This document shows, piece by piece, positions 1 to 10,816 of a stretch of DNA of 64,000 nucleotides (within the stretch, counting starts at the first letter, position 1; every line of letters begins with the position of its first letter). The notes beneath the pieces were generated by a model that ran no database searches, was not told where the DNA came from, and was given only the letters and a program-made list of their open reading frames with translations. The stretch lies in NCBI RefSeq assembly GCF_037975245.1, contig NC_092579.1, forward strand, positions 10,655,678 through 10,719,677. Direction: 5' to 3'. A program made the position numbers and the translations under genes. Source of the stretch: Apostichopus japonicus. Taxonomy: Eukaryota > Echinodermata > Holothuroidea > Aspidochirotida > Stichopodidae.

Positions 1-429
1 AAAAGTGTCTTGCTGATGTTGGATACCTTTCAATATTCAATACAGTGTTTTTCTCATATGTAGCTAGTGTGTTTGTATATAATTGTGTACTAAATTTTTG
101 GGAAAATCCGTCCCCCGCTACATTACTGTACCGGACAAAATATATCCTAAAGGAAAGGTTAAGACCCCAAAGGAGAGAACATTGAGTTTCATTGTGTACT
201 GAGCGCGAAAATAGCTAACGGACGATGATCTTAGGGGTTAGTAATTGTTTGCCTCAAACAGAAATCAATATCCTACCTAACGGACGAGTCGCTATTGTTA
301 TTGTCACTAAAGCCACTATTGACTTATCCTTTTGTTCAATATATTTTCTTGTTTGATGTGAAGATATGCTGTGGTGCACTCGAATAAAAAACAAAACTGT
401 ACAACACATCGCTTTTGTTCTCATTTTCC

Positions 430-785
430 AGAAATGCCCTAGTTTGGGTCCCCACTGTCCATTTTGCCCTGGTTTGGGTCCCCAATGTCCATTTTGCCCT
501 AGTTCCGGTCCCCAATGTCCATTTTCCCTAGTTCGGGTCCCCACTGCCATTTTGCCCTAGTTCCGTGCCCTAGTTCGGGTCCCCAATGCCCATTATGCCC
601 CGGTTGGGGTCCCCACTGTCCATTTTGCCCTAGTTCCGGTCACCGATTATGCCCCGGTTGGGGTCCCCACTGTCCATTTTGCCCCGGTCTGGGTCCCCAC
701 TGTCCATTTTGCCCTAGTTCCGGTCACCGATTATGCCCCGGTTGGGGTCCCCCTTGTCGATTATGCCCCGGTGTGGGTCTATACA
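430..785. repeat. Minisatellite, ~30-bp unit
   Basis: About a dozen imperfect tandem units built on the core GGTCCCCACTGTCCATTTTG followed by CCCTAGTTC or CCCCGGTTG variants. Some units are shortened to about 24 bp (those with CACCGATTATG). Because the unit is a multiple of three, several frames on both strands stay open across the array; these are not taken as genes. Confidence 0.93.
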
Positions 786-1591
786 CTACTCCTTGGATCT
801 GCCAGTGGATTTTTGTCTATTATATTGTATGTTAGTAGATGTTTATCAATTAAATTCAATACGCTAGCATATTGAAACTTTAACTGCTGTATCGTAAGAT
901 GCTAATTGAAATTTATTATTGGCAAAAGCATACATGGACGACTGTGCATTTATAAAGGATCTCGTATGTTCACTGAAGCATATAGCCAATTTCGCAATCG
1001 CACGCCTGCAGGCTTGTTTGTATAATTGAAACTATTACTGATCTGATATGTGTTGAAATTGTGGATCAAAACGTCTATTTTGAACAAAAACATCAGGTGA
1101 CTTACTGAAGGTTCTCTTTTGTGGGTTTGTTTGCTGGTAGACCGTTAAGAAACACGGCTACCAGTCCTTTGAACTTTGACCTATAAACAGTTCATCAACT
1201 AAAGTGACTGTACTACGTGGTCTAATAAACAGACCACTAGGTTCGTTTCTCAGATACCACACAAAACGCAATGGAAAAGCATAAGAATTTCATGTACATT
1301 ACTAACAATGTTTTGATGGCAGTATTACAATTTATAAAACTATGCCTTTACATTAATATTTTGGCCTGTTACAGCCGCACCATCCGACATAACCATAAGT
1401 TTAGTATCAAGTGATACATTCCAGAGATTTACTATATTTTCCAAGTGAGGATCGTGAAAACCAGAATAACTATCTAATAAAAATATCACTTGACCATACC
1501 AATTTTTTTGGACTATATATGACATATCAAGATTTGTGTTTAAAGTCATTCAAAACATATGTTTGACATGGTTTTTCTGTTCCTCTTGTAG
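786..1591. other. Non-coding stretch before the first recognised exon
   Basis: A+T-rich sequence with no convincing exon, RNA gene or repeat. If the gene starting at 1592 has earlier exons, this would be intron; the upstream exons lie outside the window or were not recognised. Confidence 0.5.
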
Positions 1592-1722
1592 GTCAACCAG
1601 GATCTTTCCCGCCCATACAACGATGTGATCTAGATTGTGGAAATGCTGTCTGTAATAATTTCTTCGGTGTGTAGAGGTATGCCAGTGCGATAGTGGATTT
1701 GATGGCACCTCTTGTGATAATG
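1592..1722 (+). CDS. EGF-like domain exon, frame broken
   Basis: The acceptor is TTGTAG and the donor GTGAGT; both borders are phase 1. The first part reads QPGSFPPIQRCDLDCGNAVC followed by NNFFG. The last part reads VEVCQCDSGFDGTSCDN, with the CxCxxGxxGxxC signature of an EGF module. The two parts are in different frames: after FFG the sequence is GTGTGTAGAGG, and a straight reading hits TAG. Removing one GT dinucleotide would restore 43 codons, and the 131-bp length fits a two-base gain. So the lesion looks like slippage in GTGTGT. The next exon downstream is the HYR exon at 3930. Confidence 0.72.
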
Positions 1723-2189
1723 GTGAGTCGATGTTTTTTTAACTTGTTTGAATTAACCAAAGATATGGAAAAAAATCTGCAAAAATGTTCAAAAGTGTTT
1801 ACGTTTGGTTGAATTGGACTGTTGTTTGCGTAGATTATATAGTAATCTGCATTCTTCAGTAAACAAACTGCAGTTCCTATGATCTACTTGCTATAAAGTT
1901 CTCAAGTATATGTTAAACTTATTCATTTGAAAATTTTGTCCATCATGTGATTATATAGTCGGTTTGATCTAGCTCCTAGCCATGAGTTGTATTGCAGTTA
2001 AATATAGTCATACAGTTCATCAACAGCAAATATATAGAATAATCCATGACATCCACAGATTTTATAAGAAAGAAAAAAAATGGTACCCTAACAATTGTAG
2101 CTTTAAAGACATTTAATTATGAAATAGAAAGACACAACTATCTGCAAAATGCATTTACACACTGCGTGTTACGTGTCACGTGTCTGTTA

Positions 2190-3896
2190 CAGTGGCGTCA
2201 CCAGACTTTTCAGTCTTGGGGGGCACAGGGGGCACCAGCATTTGATGGGGGTGCACTTAGGTTGATACGGATCGCCGTCCTGGGGGGTCTAAGGGGAGGG
2301 GTTCACTTCCAGGCGCGGCGGAACGGGAAAATTATTGGGGGGGGGGCTAATGTGTAGAGACTATCTAAGCGGAGCGCCACCATCGGTTGGCGCGGAGCGT
2401 ACAAGAAAATTTTGGGTTTTTCAAACCCCCAGATGGCCGGAAACGGCACTTCCCGAGTGTTTTATGCTGCGAATACCTAGCCCTAAAATATGGGTCTCAA
2501 GCCTGCAATTTCTCAGATTGCACGTAAAAGTCTGTAAGAACATTTTAATTTGTATATTCGATGGTGTTTTAAGAGAGTAGCTATTACTCGTAGTGTACTC
2601 GCAAAGACGTTTTTGAGTGTAGTAAGGGGATGTTGGAGAACTGGCTGAAATGAAGCAAGCCATTGGCCTAAGGCGAAGTTGTGTTGCGCTTACCGGTACT
2701 CACACTCACTGCTTCCACTTTTCACGGGGCGTGAAGACGCGGTTGGGGTGACAATGTGGTCTATAGCCAGGGGACGTGCCCCAGCATTTACTAAAATTAT
2801 TACACCTATATAGTATACGTGTGCATCGGACAGATCGACAAGTATGCATTGAAAAATGGGCAGATGCACGTTTCGGAGCCTTGATAAATATTGAGGGGGC
2901 TTATCATGCATTTGCCCCCTCAACTTTTTCATTGAGGGGGAGGGCTGAGCCCTCCCAAGCCCCGGTTCCGCCGCCACTGCCCCCTCCCCTTTGGAAAATT
3001 TACGCATACGGAGGATGGGCTGGATGCAAAATGCTGCCACATTTGATGCTAAATTCGATCTGAAGATATCTCCAGAAATTGCTATTTTTGAGGTAATGAT
3101 TTTAACAAGGCGCAGAATTTTGCAGAGGATATGAACCACATGCTGTCGATATTATGCCTAACCCTATCAATAGAACCTACATTTGTTGAATTAATGTGTG
3201 CATGACCCCCGACTCCTTTCTTGTCCTTCTCGTTTTCGCCCATTATCTATTAAGATGTAACAGGTTCCAGCATCGTTATTGGCTCCTATCAGGGATCTCA
3301 CCATGCAATCCAAAGTTTGATCACACATCGAGTATGGCTCAGTATGCAGGTGTGAACATTCGCCATTTGTTCCTACCAGTATCTGACCTCAAATGCCTCT
3401 GCAGCCCCTATACAACAGGGTTAATATATGGGTCCACAAATATAGGCAAGTATGGTGCCTGCGGACCCTCACGTTCTCACATTTCGTCAGCTCCTAACCT
3501 GTCAACCTAAGACCAAGGCAACATATTGCAGTACCCTCCCTTCTCACAGTCATGTAGCTCGCGAAGCGGACGTGTATATCCGCTGGTATGGCGTGAGCAC
3601 TGACAGATTCAATGTAAATATCGACACCTGTTGTGATGGCGCGGGTTACGACTTCGATACCCGACGTTCAAGGAAAAACTTTTTCATATTTTCGCAGCTC
3701 ATTTTAAGAAAATACGAATTACTGTGCTTCTTTGTCCTTATGAAAAACCAACTCAGATGATGGGAGTTGAATATAACAAAATATACATATATTTTTTTAC
3801 CAACCCAAATCTCAGATGGGGGGGGGCACTCGGGGGGGGGGGCACTAGGTTTTCCAGGGGGCACGTGCCCCCTGGCCCCCCTTGGCGACGCCACTG
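2190..3896. mobile_element. hAT-type non-autonomous element with 8-bp TSD
   Basis: Left end CAGTGGCGTCACCA and right end TGGCGACGCCACTG are inverted. The element is flanked by a perfect 8-bp direct repeat GTCTGTTA (2182-2189 and 3897-3904), the target size of hAT transposons. The terminal parts are G-rich on the left and C-rich on the right. The inside carries the shared MITE core (2350-2470, inverted relative to the other copies) and a possible nested unit ending in CCGCCGCCACTG near 2980. It also has about 650 bp of non-repetitive sequence (about 3100-3760). No transposase is present. It lies in the intron between the EGF and first HYR exons. Confidence 0.85.
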
Positions 3897-3929
3897 GTCT
3901 GTTACGTTTCTGTCACATGCTGCTCGCAG

Positions 3930-4172
3930 ACGTCTTACCACCAACCATTATCTGTCCTGATGACGTAACAATCCTAACGGACACAGGTTATAACTATACA
4001 TATATCGATTTTGCGCCATTACGTATGTATGATAATGATGGATCTCGACCAAATGTCTCTTCAATACCCGAGAGGAGGTCAAGATTTTACTTCGGTAACA
4101 ACACAGTAAGGATGATCGCTACTGACAAGGCTGGGAATCAAGAAACTTGCGATTTTACAATCACTGTGATAG
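3930..4172 (+). CDS. HYR (hyalin repeat) domain exon 1, intact
   Basis: The exon is 243 bp between GCTCGCAG and a GTTGGT donor, phase 1 at both ends. It encodes a typical HYR module: it begins DVLPPTIICPDDVTI, has a central aromatic and polar stretch, then FGNNTVRMIATDKAGNQETC and FTITVIG. The pattern PP-I-CP near the start and G-x-x-x-V-x-x-x-A-x-D-x-A-G-N-x-x-x-C-x-F-x-V near the end is the HYR signature. HYR modules adopt an immunoglobulin-like fold and serve in cell adhesion (hyalin, sushi/HYR proteins). The frame is open throughout. The MITE at 2190-3896 ends only 33 bp before the exon. Confidence 0.9.
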
Positions 4173-4843
4173 GTTGGTTCATTTATTCAGCGATCCTATT
4201 TCAATATTATATTTCAATTCTGAGAGCACTGGTTTACAAGGTAGCTGTTAGCGTATTTTATTAGCCATTCTGATGAAGACCGTTCACTTATCACGTAACC
4301 TACAATGTGAATGAAAATGTCGTTTGGTACAATTAAGGTACTCGAAACTTCATCTATGCAATACTATATGATGCGTAAATGTGTTTATAATGATAATGTA
4401 TAGAATCATATGATTGTGTAAATACACAACAGAATATAATACTTATAATAGGGTATTTTCAAAGCATTTGAAGTTCAAGGAATTAGCAACAAAAACAATA
4501 CAGGCTTGAAAATTACAACAATCGTCCACATAGATGAAAGCAACCGTAACTAAACACAGACTGTACTCTTTTATAAATGTGTTTGTTACATTATCGGTAC
4601 AGACAAAGAAGGACGAAAATGTCAATTGAACTTACAAACGTTAATTGTGTACAATTATTGCAGCGTGATTATACTTCTTGTCAGCTGGTTTTACTAAAGG
4701 CCACATCAATCCTTTGAAGTTGCGATTATAAAGGATTTTATATGCTGTAGCATAACACGACGTTTAGTATACAACCACATTACTCTGTGTAACATAAGGG
4801 AATGACAAGAACTGTTTCTTCTCTTGCCGCGCCCTTCTTACAG

Positions 4844-5084
4844 ATGAAGAGTCTCCTTCCCTCGTTAGTCCTAACGACCTTATCTATATTCTTGACAACC
4901 ACGAGAGGTACACGGTTGCAGTTTGGTATTACATCAGTGACTGACAATGTGGATGAAAACATTATTGTTACTGCTACTCTAAGAAGTGGATCACATATGT
5001 ACGCAGGAACGAACGAAGTGTCGATGAATGCAGTCGATCATTCTGGTAACCGTGGATCCTGTAATTTTAGAGTCTTTATTGTTG
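4844..5084 (+). CDS. HYR domain exon 2, frame broken
   Basis: The acceptor is TTCTTACAG and the donor GTAAGT. The phase-1 frame opens DEESPSLVSPNDLIYILDNH and runs to WYYISD, then meets TGA. The rest of the HYR module continues in the next frame: VTDNVDENIIVTATL, then the conserved AGTNEVSMNAVDHSGNRGSC and FRVFIVG. The length is 241 bp against 243 for the preceding HYR exon, consistent with a loss of two bases or gain of one around 4915-4945. Lacks the CP cysteine of the first HYR (LVSPND instead of IICPDD), which with the terminal GSC leaves an unpaired cysteine. Confidence 0.78.
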
Positions 5085-5399
5085 GTAAGTTTATTGTTTA
5101 TTGATAATGTGATTCCAATATAATACGGTGTCGATCACCATATGAAGGTGTTTTTGCACACTCCAATGTTCCAATGTTGATGAGGGTGGAGACGAGGATG
5201 ATAATGCGGATCAGGTTAATTTCGTCTGTTTATGACTACACTACATATAGCAGGCCTCATTTTAAGACGTTGGCTTTATACCTTGTTTACCCTCATCTGC
5301 TTCGTTGATGTCTTATCATTTCAATTTGAAATAAGGCTATACTTATTGGACGTATGATTGTTAGTGCAATGTCTATTAATAAATTCTCAATTTTGACAG

Positions 5400-5498
5400 C
5401 TCTCCCATTTTTCTGTGATAATGGTACACGTATAGAAGAATCTGCTGTCTGCAACACAATTTGCGATTGCCAGAATGGAGCAGATGAACTTGATTGTG
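5400..5498 (+). CDS. LDL-receptor class A domain exon 1, intact
   Basis: A 99-bp exon, phase 1 at both ends, acceptor TTTTGACAG, donor GTAAAT. It encodes LPFFCDNGTRIEESAVCNTI followed by CDCQNGADELDCG. The C-D-N-G-x-x-I-x-x-S-x-V-C-N-x-x-x-D-C-x-x-G-x-D-E-x-x-C pattern is the LDLa calcium cage with its acidic GADE box. It is slightly short before the first cysteine. LDLa modules bind ligands through calcium-coordinated acidic residues. It follows two HYR exons and precedes the CUB-like exons. Confidence 0.9.
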
Positions 5499-5896
5499 GT
5501 AAATATGCTTTAATAAAATGTCTTATACGTTAAGCTTTTACACTGGTACTCCTTGAAGTCTTGTAAGCAATTGTGTGCAAAAGTTACTAATTCATGAAAT
5601 CTATCACACACCCGATTGATAGTCAACGCAAACAGTATCTTCTTTCAATAACTAGTATGTTGTTAGGTATACACTAGATTAATGTCAGTAATTATTTATG
5701 AAAATATGTTGGATATGACATTGCAAGATTCAATTGTTTCAACTTATTTATCATGTTGGAAGATTTCATGGTATCTACGAAAACAGCATATAGCTTAATC
5801 CCAATAGCCGGTCACGCATGCTACACATCACTTATCATATTAGAACTCCTCGACTTTACACTATTACTTATTGTAAGAAAAAGGGCTACATGAAAT

Positions 5897-5962
<66 letters not shown>

Positions 5963-7464
5963 GTGACCTACACAAATTTCTACATTCAAGGTGACTTGAG
6001 AATGTATGTGCGTATGGGATTCCGTTTTGATTATATGTGTGTATGTCATGAATTGCATCATGGACGCAGTTATGTTACTAACACAAAGCAACACACAAAA
6101 GTATAGTCTTATTTCTTGAGTATAAGTTTGAATATTAACTATACTATGTAACACTAATGTATAGATGACTTTATACGATATAACTTAAGAGATAAACGCT
6201 CCATGTTTTATTAGTTCCCTTCCCCAATTCTTCACACAAATTTAACGAACAAGTCAATGTATGAATTATTTCACACAAACTGCAGCCATTGCAATAAAGT
6301 AACAAATTCAATGTCCTTTTCCAAGTTCTCATTAGTTATTAATGAATTCAGCAATCAGTGTGGCAGAACCACAGACGATTTAATCTAATCTTCTTCAACC
6401 ACAACATTACTTAGTGTAATGACCGAAACACAGGTTCATGTTGCTATGCGGTGTATTTGTACGGTTAACAAACAACAAGTAAGAAATAAAAACCATGCAA
6501 AGACAAAACAAAAGGATCATAAATACAAGATTAAGGTAATTACTTATCATGGATAATTAATGTAAATCAAATGTAAAATGAGAACCAATATATGAGTGAC
6601 GAGGAGTCATAAACATTGAGTATTGTTCTTACTTGATTAAATATTGTCTCATTATTCTCAGATGTTGGTCATAGCGAAGCACTAAATGAATCCAACAATC
6701 TCAATTACTTCAACAAAAAGAATGAAAACAAATCACTTTAAGAAATAAAAAGAATAATATATCAGGTGACATGTCATGTGACCAACTTCATTTAAACAAT
6801 TGGGTTGCTAAGGAGATTATGGAACTCTCAGGTCTGATATTACATTTTAATACTAATTTACACCTTCACCCATCTCCAGGAAACATGGTTATTACAAAGT
6901 TTGATCATCCATCACTGATTATGATAATGACGAAAGGGATAAGTATAAGCTTAATAGTATACAACTTAGCAAACACATAACGGTCGACGTAGTGCACATT
7001 GTTACAAAGATATAACTTCAAGGCCAAGGCCCCACAACACACGTGCGTTAGGATAGCACGGTGGTGAATGGCGATCCACCGTGACAGGCAAGTTACTTAA
7101 GTTACTTAATTGACAGCAATTTCGAAATCAAATACACTCTTCATCACTCTGCAATTAAATCCTATCACACAATCATGAATTAAAGCTTACCCTGAATATC
7201 AAATGATCTTGTTAAGCACAAGAATGGCTCTGTAAAAACGGTATAGAAGACCATTCGCAAAAAGTAGTAATAGTAGTGACAATTGTCATAAAAAAAGTAG
7301 TGAAGTAAAACAGATGGCGCTCGTCACCTTTTGCCAAGTCCATCGATAAGGGTTACCACTGTTACATAAGGTTTACTTAATCTGCTGTTAATGGAACTGA
7401 CTCTCCTTTGTTTTAACGCAACTTCATTACGTATGATGGTGTTGTATGTCATATCTCATTTTAG
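5499..7464. other. Long intron, no recognised feature beyond a (TA)n array
   Basis: Between the LDLa and first CUB-like exon. A+T-rich, with the microsatellite at 5899-5962 and no convincing exon or transposon ends. Confidence 0.5.
5899..5962. repeat. (TA)n microsatellite
   Basis: About 32 dinucleotide units with a single CA interruption. Open reading frames across it (Tyr-Ile runs) are artefacts. Confidence 0.98.
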
Positions 7465-7809
7465 CAATAAGTCACTCAGCCAATGGTTTTATTTCTGTAA
7501 CATTTACAATAGTTCCTCAAATTATCGATGGAAGTACAATTGAACATCCATTGCAGTACAATGCAACGTGGCTGTTCCAAGGACCAGAGGAACTTGGTGT
7601 CCACATTGTCTTCAATTCAAGCATTCCGAAGGGTATTGCTCTCAACTTTGGAGAAGGGAATGTGTCTGGACGGAATTATTACAGCACCGGCGACCATTTT
7701 GATGAAGTTGATATACATCTCCCCTCAAATTTGATCTGGATTAATTTCACGAGTTCTGATAACGTGGAAGGTTCTTCTTACTTGTTTGTCGAAACTTCAA
7801 CAATTACAT
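7465..7809 (+). CDS. CUB-like domain exon 1, intact
   Basis: A 345-bp exon with acceptor CATTTTAG and donor GTAAGT, phase 1 at both ends and open throughout. The reading includes NATWLFQGPEELGVHIVFNS, then GDHFDEVDIHLPSNLIWINF and SSDNVEGSSYLFVE. The order aromatic-W, alternating hydrophobics, GDHFDE, SNLIWINFTSSD and a final hydrophobic strand follows the beta-sandwich pattern of CUB modules. However, the usual cysteine before the W and the C-C pair are missing, so this is a divergent CUB. Two N-x-S/T sites are visible (NATW, NSSI). Confidence 0.72.
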
Positions 7810-8080
7810 GTAAGTATTTGTAGGGATTAGCAAAACCGTGCTGTGCATTAATGGGTATGGAGCAGTACGACAAATAAAAGATCAGTACAGTAATGAGTAC
7901 TGTACGCACGTTAAATCGTCCCGTTTTAGGAATTGCCGAGATCCATATCATCTCCATTCGTCCTTAGTTGTTTGATTCTGTGTCGTTTTCTAATCGTCTA
8001 GTATACTTACGATAAATAACATGAACAGCGTGACTATAACCATTATCAAGTTCTCTAATTAAGTAATTGTTCTCTCTTAG

Positions 8081-8338
8081 TTCCAATTCATATTCAAGAA
8101 GGGTCTACGTTGATCAATGCAACTGAAAATATAAATTACATCTTCCAGATGATAATTGCATTGAGGGTACATTTTTGACGGACTACAACTATGACGCTCT
8201 TCTTGCAACAAGATCAGAGGAAGGAGGACCTTGGATTCCACTAAGTTTGACCATCCGCATTTTTGTATCCTACCAATGCAATATGGATCCTTCATTTTCG
8301 AGGCGTCTTATTGCATATATCTGCCCATGATTTTCAAG
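8081..8338 (+). CDS. CUB-like exon 2, two compensating frame shifts
   Basis: The acceptor is TTCTCTCTTAG and the donor GTAAAG; the 258-bp length is a multiple of three and fits phase 1-1. The phase-1 frame opens with PIHIQEGSTLINATENINYI and then meets TGA. A second frame carries PDDNCIEGTFLTDYNYDALL and SLTIRIFVSYQ. The original frame resumes with NAIWILHFRGVLLHISAHDF. The pieces together resemble a CUB module (final part in the place of the S-N-x-L-x-V-x-F and GFxLxI strands). Two indels of opposite sense are needed, one near 8143 and one near 8280. Assignment to CUB is tentative. Confidence 0.55.
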
Positions 8339-8529
8339 GTAAAGGCACTTTTGCCAACAAAATAACAGATACTTTTCCAGGCACATTTGAATTAATATTT
8401 CTGAATAGTTTTCTCTGTGTTTCTATGGGTATCTAGTTTACAAGGCCCATTTTTTGTAATCAGTCTGGAAAAGAGAATGAATCTTGCTATAAATCTGTAG
8501 TAACAAACTGTACCTGAATACCAAGTTGT

Positions 8530-9140
8530 CAGTGGCGGCGCCAAGGGGGGGGGGGCTTGGGGGGGGGGGCTTTAGCCCCCCACTGAAGTAGCCTTCCAAT
8601 AGCCCCCCCCAACTGAAATAGGCACAAAAAAAAAACCTCATTGAAACAATATAGCCTACCCAAATTTTGTCAGCCATAACGCAGTGTTACAATGGTCAAT
8701 GGAAATTTTGATGAATTTTGTTCTCATACGGCATGTTCTCATGTCGTGTGCCTTTCACAAACAGCGTGTATACCGACTAAAACAGGAGTTGTGTCAGAGA
8801 GCGCGATATAATAATTGAGAAAGGAATTGGATCTTTCACAGCAGGTAATATTTTAGTGATACGAAAACTGTGAATTGGTATCTTCCATTCTAATTTGACT
8901 AAAGTTACTCACAAAAAATGCATATGTTTGGAGAAATTTTCATGTGAAAAAAGCCTCGCTAAATGCCACCATTTTGCATGTAGGCCTTTCCAGGATTGGG
9001 AAAAATTTCAAAAGGGGCACCCCCTCCCCTTATACCCCTCCCCCAGGACGGCGATCACTCAATCCTTTAAGCCACCCAAAAAATTGGCTCAGCCCCCCCC
9101 CCTTAGCCTCCCCAACTAAAAATTCCTGGCGCCGCCACTG
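8530..9140. mobile_element. hAT-type MITE with perfect 8-bp TSD
   Basis: Ends CAGTGGCGGCGCCAAG and CTGGCGCCGCCACTG form a terminal inverted repeat. The target duplication CAAGTTGT is perfect (8522-8529 and 9141-9148). It is G-rich at the left and C-rich at the right, like the other members in the window, with no coding capacity. It lies in the intron between CUB-like exons 2 and 3. Confidence 0.93.
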
Positions 9141-9719
9141 CAAGTTGTTTAATTTTGTAAGCCCAGTGATTCTCCAGTTCCTTTACTTTTTTCTCGTGAT
9201 GATAATTGTACATCCAAATGTGGGTGGAGCAATTGCAAATTACAGATTTGTCACGCTGTAAAAGTAGTTAGACGCTGAAGAGGACACTTCTTATTTATAC
9301 AAGAACGAAGAGTTGATTTCATAGTCAAGGTTTAACACCCTGACACTATTATATATTAACTGATTAATATATTTGAATTGATTCCTAAAGAGTTGGCTAC
9401 AAGTCAATTAAACATATAAGATAAAAACAGATTGGATATATTCATTGTTAATATATAGTTAACTTTAATAATATGCGTATCGATGGCTGATTCTTTCCTT
9501 GACATATATATTGTAACAAGCTGGAAGTATTATTTGCTTTAAAGTACGCCTATAACATGCAACGGATAGAATGTGTGTCTGATATAAGCGAAAGTTGTTA
9601 TTATCAGCAGGCAAAGAAATACCTATACATGATTCCCCTTGAAAAAGAGGTTAAATTGAAGTACATAATTTGCATTTAAATATATATTTTGCTTTTTCAT
9701 TTGTTTAAATTACACGTAG

Positions 9720-10072
9720 TCGTCCGTGTGGACGATGACGAAGGTACAGAACTCACACTGAGTCCGATTCTGGTAATGGCTGTTACGAGCAAGCATGGGT
9801 GGTTCAGCTGCCAGAGCACTCTCAGTACGTAATTAAGGTATCTAACAATAACGCATCAGCGATTGTAGTATTTTTCGAGGGGATTTACCCATATGTTATT
9901 CCGTTGGGTTACATTGTGTCTGATTCTCAACCAAGCACCGGAGGATTTGTTACACACGTGACGAACACAACAATTACGGTTGTTGCCTTCTCAAACCATT
10001 GGTGCCACTACGGTGAAAACATAAGGTCTTTTATAAATATACAAGTGGAAATGAAACATGAAAACTTAGATG
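9720..10072 (+). CDS. CUB-like domain exon 3, frame broken near its start
   Basis: The acceptor is CACGTAG and the donor GTAAGT. The phase-1 frame begins VRVDDDEGTEL. The domain itself runs in another frame: SGNGCYEQAWVVQLPEHSQY, then VIKVSNNNASAIVVFFEG, GGFVTHVTNTTITVVAFSNH and RSFINIQVEM, ending in phase 1. The length, 353 bp, is one base short of a multiple of three, so a single-base loss or two-base gain at about 9745-9760 is implied. C-x-x-x-W, alternating strands and the N-T-T-I-T-V-V-A-F-S strand are CUB-like. Several N-x-S/T sites are visible. Confidence 0.65.
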
Positions 10073-10128
10073 GTAAGTACCTATTATTAAACGTTACTTT
10101 TACTCTCTCCATCATGGTTATAATCATG

Positions 10129-10131
<3 letters not shown>

Positions 10132-10165
<34 letters not shown>
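10132..10165. repeat. (TA)n microsatellite
   Basis: About 17 uninterrupted units just inside the intron after CUB-like exon 3. Confidence 0.97.
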
Positions 10166-10171
<6 letters not shown>

Positions 10172-10501
10172 CCTGTTTTGGTGAAGTTTATTTGTAAGCG
10201 TTATTGCTCCATGTGTGAATTCATTTGGTGAAACACTGAATAGAAAGGTGACCTTTTATATGTGCTTTAGACTTATATATAAAGTACTGAAATACGGCAT
10301 CCAAGAAAATTCTCAGTTTCGCAACGTGTTGAGAGTGATGGGTGCCTCATTTTGTGAGAGTTAATTGAATATACCTACTGTGTGACTGACACGAATGAAC
10401 ATTAGCATTTAAAACTTAACTTACACTGAATAGATTCAGTGTACTCCTTTTTGAACTTCTTGATGCATTTTTTCACATTATACTTTTTTTTTTCTTTGCA
10501 G

Positions 10502-10816
10502 TACCTCTTGGACAAGACGATATCGTCTCCATGTCATCAGCCCAGGTATGCTACACAGACAATCTTTTGGCAAATAGAAGAGTATTTTCTTCACAGAAAG
10601 AGCTCTTTGTGGAATCAGATCGCATTTTCTCAAGTTGTGCCCTACTTTCCGTTGGTGATCCATTGATAGTGCATGAACTAACTAAAAACCAGTTCGTAAT
10701 GGGTTCAGTGCTTCTCCATCGGTCCAGAAGCTGTATTGGTGTACTCCAAACTGATGGTCCTTACGGATTTGATGATTGTCCGTACAACATGAAGGTACAT
10801 TCGGCAGTACCTTCTG
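10502..10816 (+). CDS. Exon of unknown Cys-bearing module, intact
   Basis: A 315-bp exon behind a strong pyrimidine tract (TTTTTTTTTTCTTTGCAG) and before GTAAGT. It is phase 1 at both ends and fully open. It starts PLGQDDIVSMSSAQVCYTDN and contains four cysteines (VCYT, SSCA, RSCI, DDCP) and the stretch VGDPLIVHELTKNQFVMGSV. I do not recognise a family. Clean borders, the shared phase and an undisturbed frame argue that it is a real exon of the modular gene. Possibly a divergent CUB half or a lineage-specific domain. Confidence 0.7.

Noticed and set aside
254-835. Proline/cysteine- and glycine-rich open frames over the minisatellite
   Set aside because: They follow from a 30-bp repeat unit without stops, appear on both strands and have no splice or start context.
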